Assembly (NCBI GenBank): GCA_964435475.1
Contig: CAYSZB010000010.1
Coordinates: 1 to 52,148, forward strand
Source: CAYSZB01 sp964435475
Lineage (GTDB): Bacteria; Chloroflexota; Anaerolineae; Anaerolineales; Anaerolineaceae
DNA length: 52,148 bases
Direction of reading: 5' to 3'
A model generated the notes under the pieces. The model searched no databases and was not told where the DNA came from. It worked only from the letters and a program-made list of their open reading frames with translations. The translations under genes and the position numbers were made by a program. Below are positions 51,289 through 52,148 of this stretch, piece by piece (the first letter of the stretch is position 1; every line of letters starts with the position of its first letter).

Positions 51289-52074
51289 ATGAAGACCATT
51301 AACGAGATCAATGCCTTTTTACTGGATATGGATGGTACTTTTTACCTGGGAGATCATTTGCTGCCTGGTGCGCTTGTTTTTTTGCATACTCTCAAAGAAA
51401 AAGGCAGGAAATTCAGCTTTTTAACCAACAACTCTTCCAAGAATCGCCTTGAGTACCAGCAAAAGCTGATCCGCCTTGGCTTGAAAGCTGAAGATGCAAT
51501 TGTCCTTACCTCCGGAGATGCCACTGTGCGCTACCTGCTTGAGCACACAGGTTACAGGAGGGTGTATCTTGTCGGTACCCCCGGCCTGGAGGATACATTT
51601 AAGGCTGCCGGGCTTACCCTGGATGAACAGAACCCGGAAGTAGCGGTGTTGGGTTTTGACACAACCCTGACTTATCACAAGATCTGTACTCTCAGCAACC
51701 ACCTGGTCAAGGGGCTTCCCTTCATCGCCACCCATCCGGATATTAATTGCCCAGTACCGAGTGGCTTTATCCCGGATATAGGCTCCATGCTTGCCATGAT
51801 CCGGACATCAACCGGCAGGGAACCTAACCTGGTTATCGGCAAGCCCAACCGCTTGATCGTTGACATGCTGGCTGATTCTTTAGGCGAAAAGGCGGAGGAT
51901 TGTGCCATGGTAGGCGACCGTCTGTATACAGATATTGCCCTGGGCAAGACCTCGGGGGTAACGACCATTTTGATGCTGAGCGGTGAGACCAAGATTTCAG
52001 ACCTGGAGGGATCGGATATCCGACCGGATTACATTTTTGACGACCTGGAAGCGTTGAACAAAGAGATATCATAA
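51289..52074 (+). CDS. HAD-IIA family phosphatase (NagD/AraL-like)
   Basis: A 261-residue HAD hydrolase of subclass IIA. The nucleophile motif is LLDMDGTFYLG (Asp13, Asp15), motif II is FLTNNSSKN, Lys is in VIGKPNRL and motif IV is MVGDRLYTDIALG. The C2 cap lies between about residues 75 and 180. Relatives dephosphorylate nucleotides, p-nitrophenyl phosphate or sugar phosphates with broad range. It stands alone near the window edge; the last 74 bases after it hold no gene I can support. Confidence 0.9.
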   Translation: MKTINEINAFLLDMDGTFYLGDHLLPGALVFLHTLKEKGRKFSFLTNNSSKNRLEYQQKLIRLGLKAEDAIVLTSGDATVRYLLEHTGYRRVYLVGTPGLEDTFKAAGLTLDEQNPEVAVLGFDTTLTYHKICTLSNHLVKGLPFIATHPDINCPVPSGFIPDIGSMLAMIRTSTGREPNLVIGKPNRLIVDMLADSLGEKAEDCAMVGDRLYTDIALGKTSGVTTILMLSGETKISDLEGSDIRPDYIFDDLEALNKEIS

Positions 52075-52148
52075 TAATTCTCAGCTGTTTTTTCCTGTAA
52101 CTACATATTATTTTGCGCAAAGCGCATTGTCAAGTAAACCAAATTTTA

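Noticed and set aside
52114..52126. TGCGC-AAA-GCGCA hairpin after the NagD-like gene
   Set aside because: The stem is only 5 bp with a 3-nt loop and no T-tract, too weak for a terminator call.
1..52148. CRISPR array, insertion sequence, prophage or integrated island
   Set aside because: No repeat-spacer pattern, transposase, integrase or terminal repeats were seen; the single tRNA gene shows no attachment-site duplication that I can find by eye.

Overview
The window looks like chromosomal DNA of a Chloroflexota bacterium, most likely class Anaerolineae and probably a metagenome-assembled scaffold. This rests on remembered gene families: an archaeal-type AspRS, an Elp3 of the radical SAM/GNAT kind, cytoplasmic GH3 and GH13 enzymes, Zn-ribbon/ATPase/TPR proteins and ABC-2 exporters. 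No marker search was possible. Two runs of exactly 100 N (41037-41136, 48262-48361) are scaffold placeholders inside genes. About 48 protein genes and one tRNA fill the window. No intergenic stretch exceeds 300 bases, and I saw no insertion sequence, prophage or CRISPR array.

Layout. 1-6.7 kb: a PadR regulator divergent from a GH3 glycosidase, then a minus-strand run (cNMP-binding/double PH membrane protein, peptide deformylase, RecF). 6.8-15.1 kb: a 1183-residue Zn-ribbon/ATPase/TPR/PP2C signalling protein, then clpC, queA and ruvB on the minus strand. 15.2-21.9 kb: a plus-strand run of flavin reductase-like protein, B12-binding mutase subunit, MeaB GTPase, AspRS, GNAT, PRPP synthetase, MutM and a methyltransferase. 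21.9-31.4 kb: a TetR/epimerase pair, a membrane GDPD, rpiB with a C_GCAxxG_C_C protein, a Bax-inhibitor protein, Elp3 divergent from a Trm9/ALKBH8-like methyltransferase, a ZIP transporter and an rRNA methyltransferase-like protein. 31.4-38.8 kb: rubrerythrin, a membrane HExxH protein, a flavodoxin-fold protein, gmk-rhomboid, a HAD phosphatase, and a tightly coupled operon of an unassigned protein, a nucleotidyltransferase and a PAP2 phosphatase. 38.8-52.1 kb: a GH13 glucan hydrolase, an ABC-2 exporter, tRNA-Sec with its own promoter and terminator, a ferric-reductase-like flavocytochrome, a site-2 protease/solute-binding lipoprotein/RNase HI run, CopA/CopZ and a NagD-type phosphatase.

The genes are mainly housekeeping (translation, repair, tRNA modification, nucleotide supply) plus carbohydrate use, metal and redox handling and signalling. 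The most interesting points are: (1) Elp3 back to back with a Trm9-like methyltransferase, suggesting a bacterial route to mcm5U34; (2) tRNA-Sec whose promoter predicts transcription starting at about the first mature nucleotide; (3) a recurring leaderless layout, with a -10 box 6-9 nt before an ATG and no ribosome binding site; (4) a TetR gene that appears to start at AUA behind a strong Shine-Dalgarno sequence; (5) several clean inverted repeats at promoters of padR, tetR, clpC, rubrerythrin and copZ.
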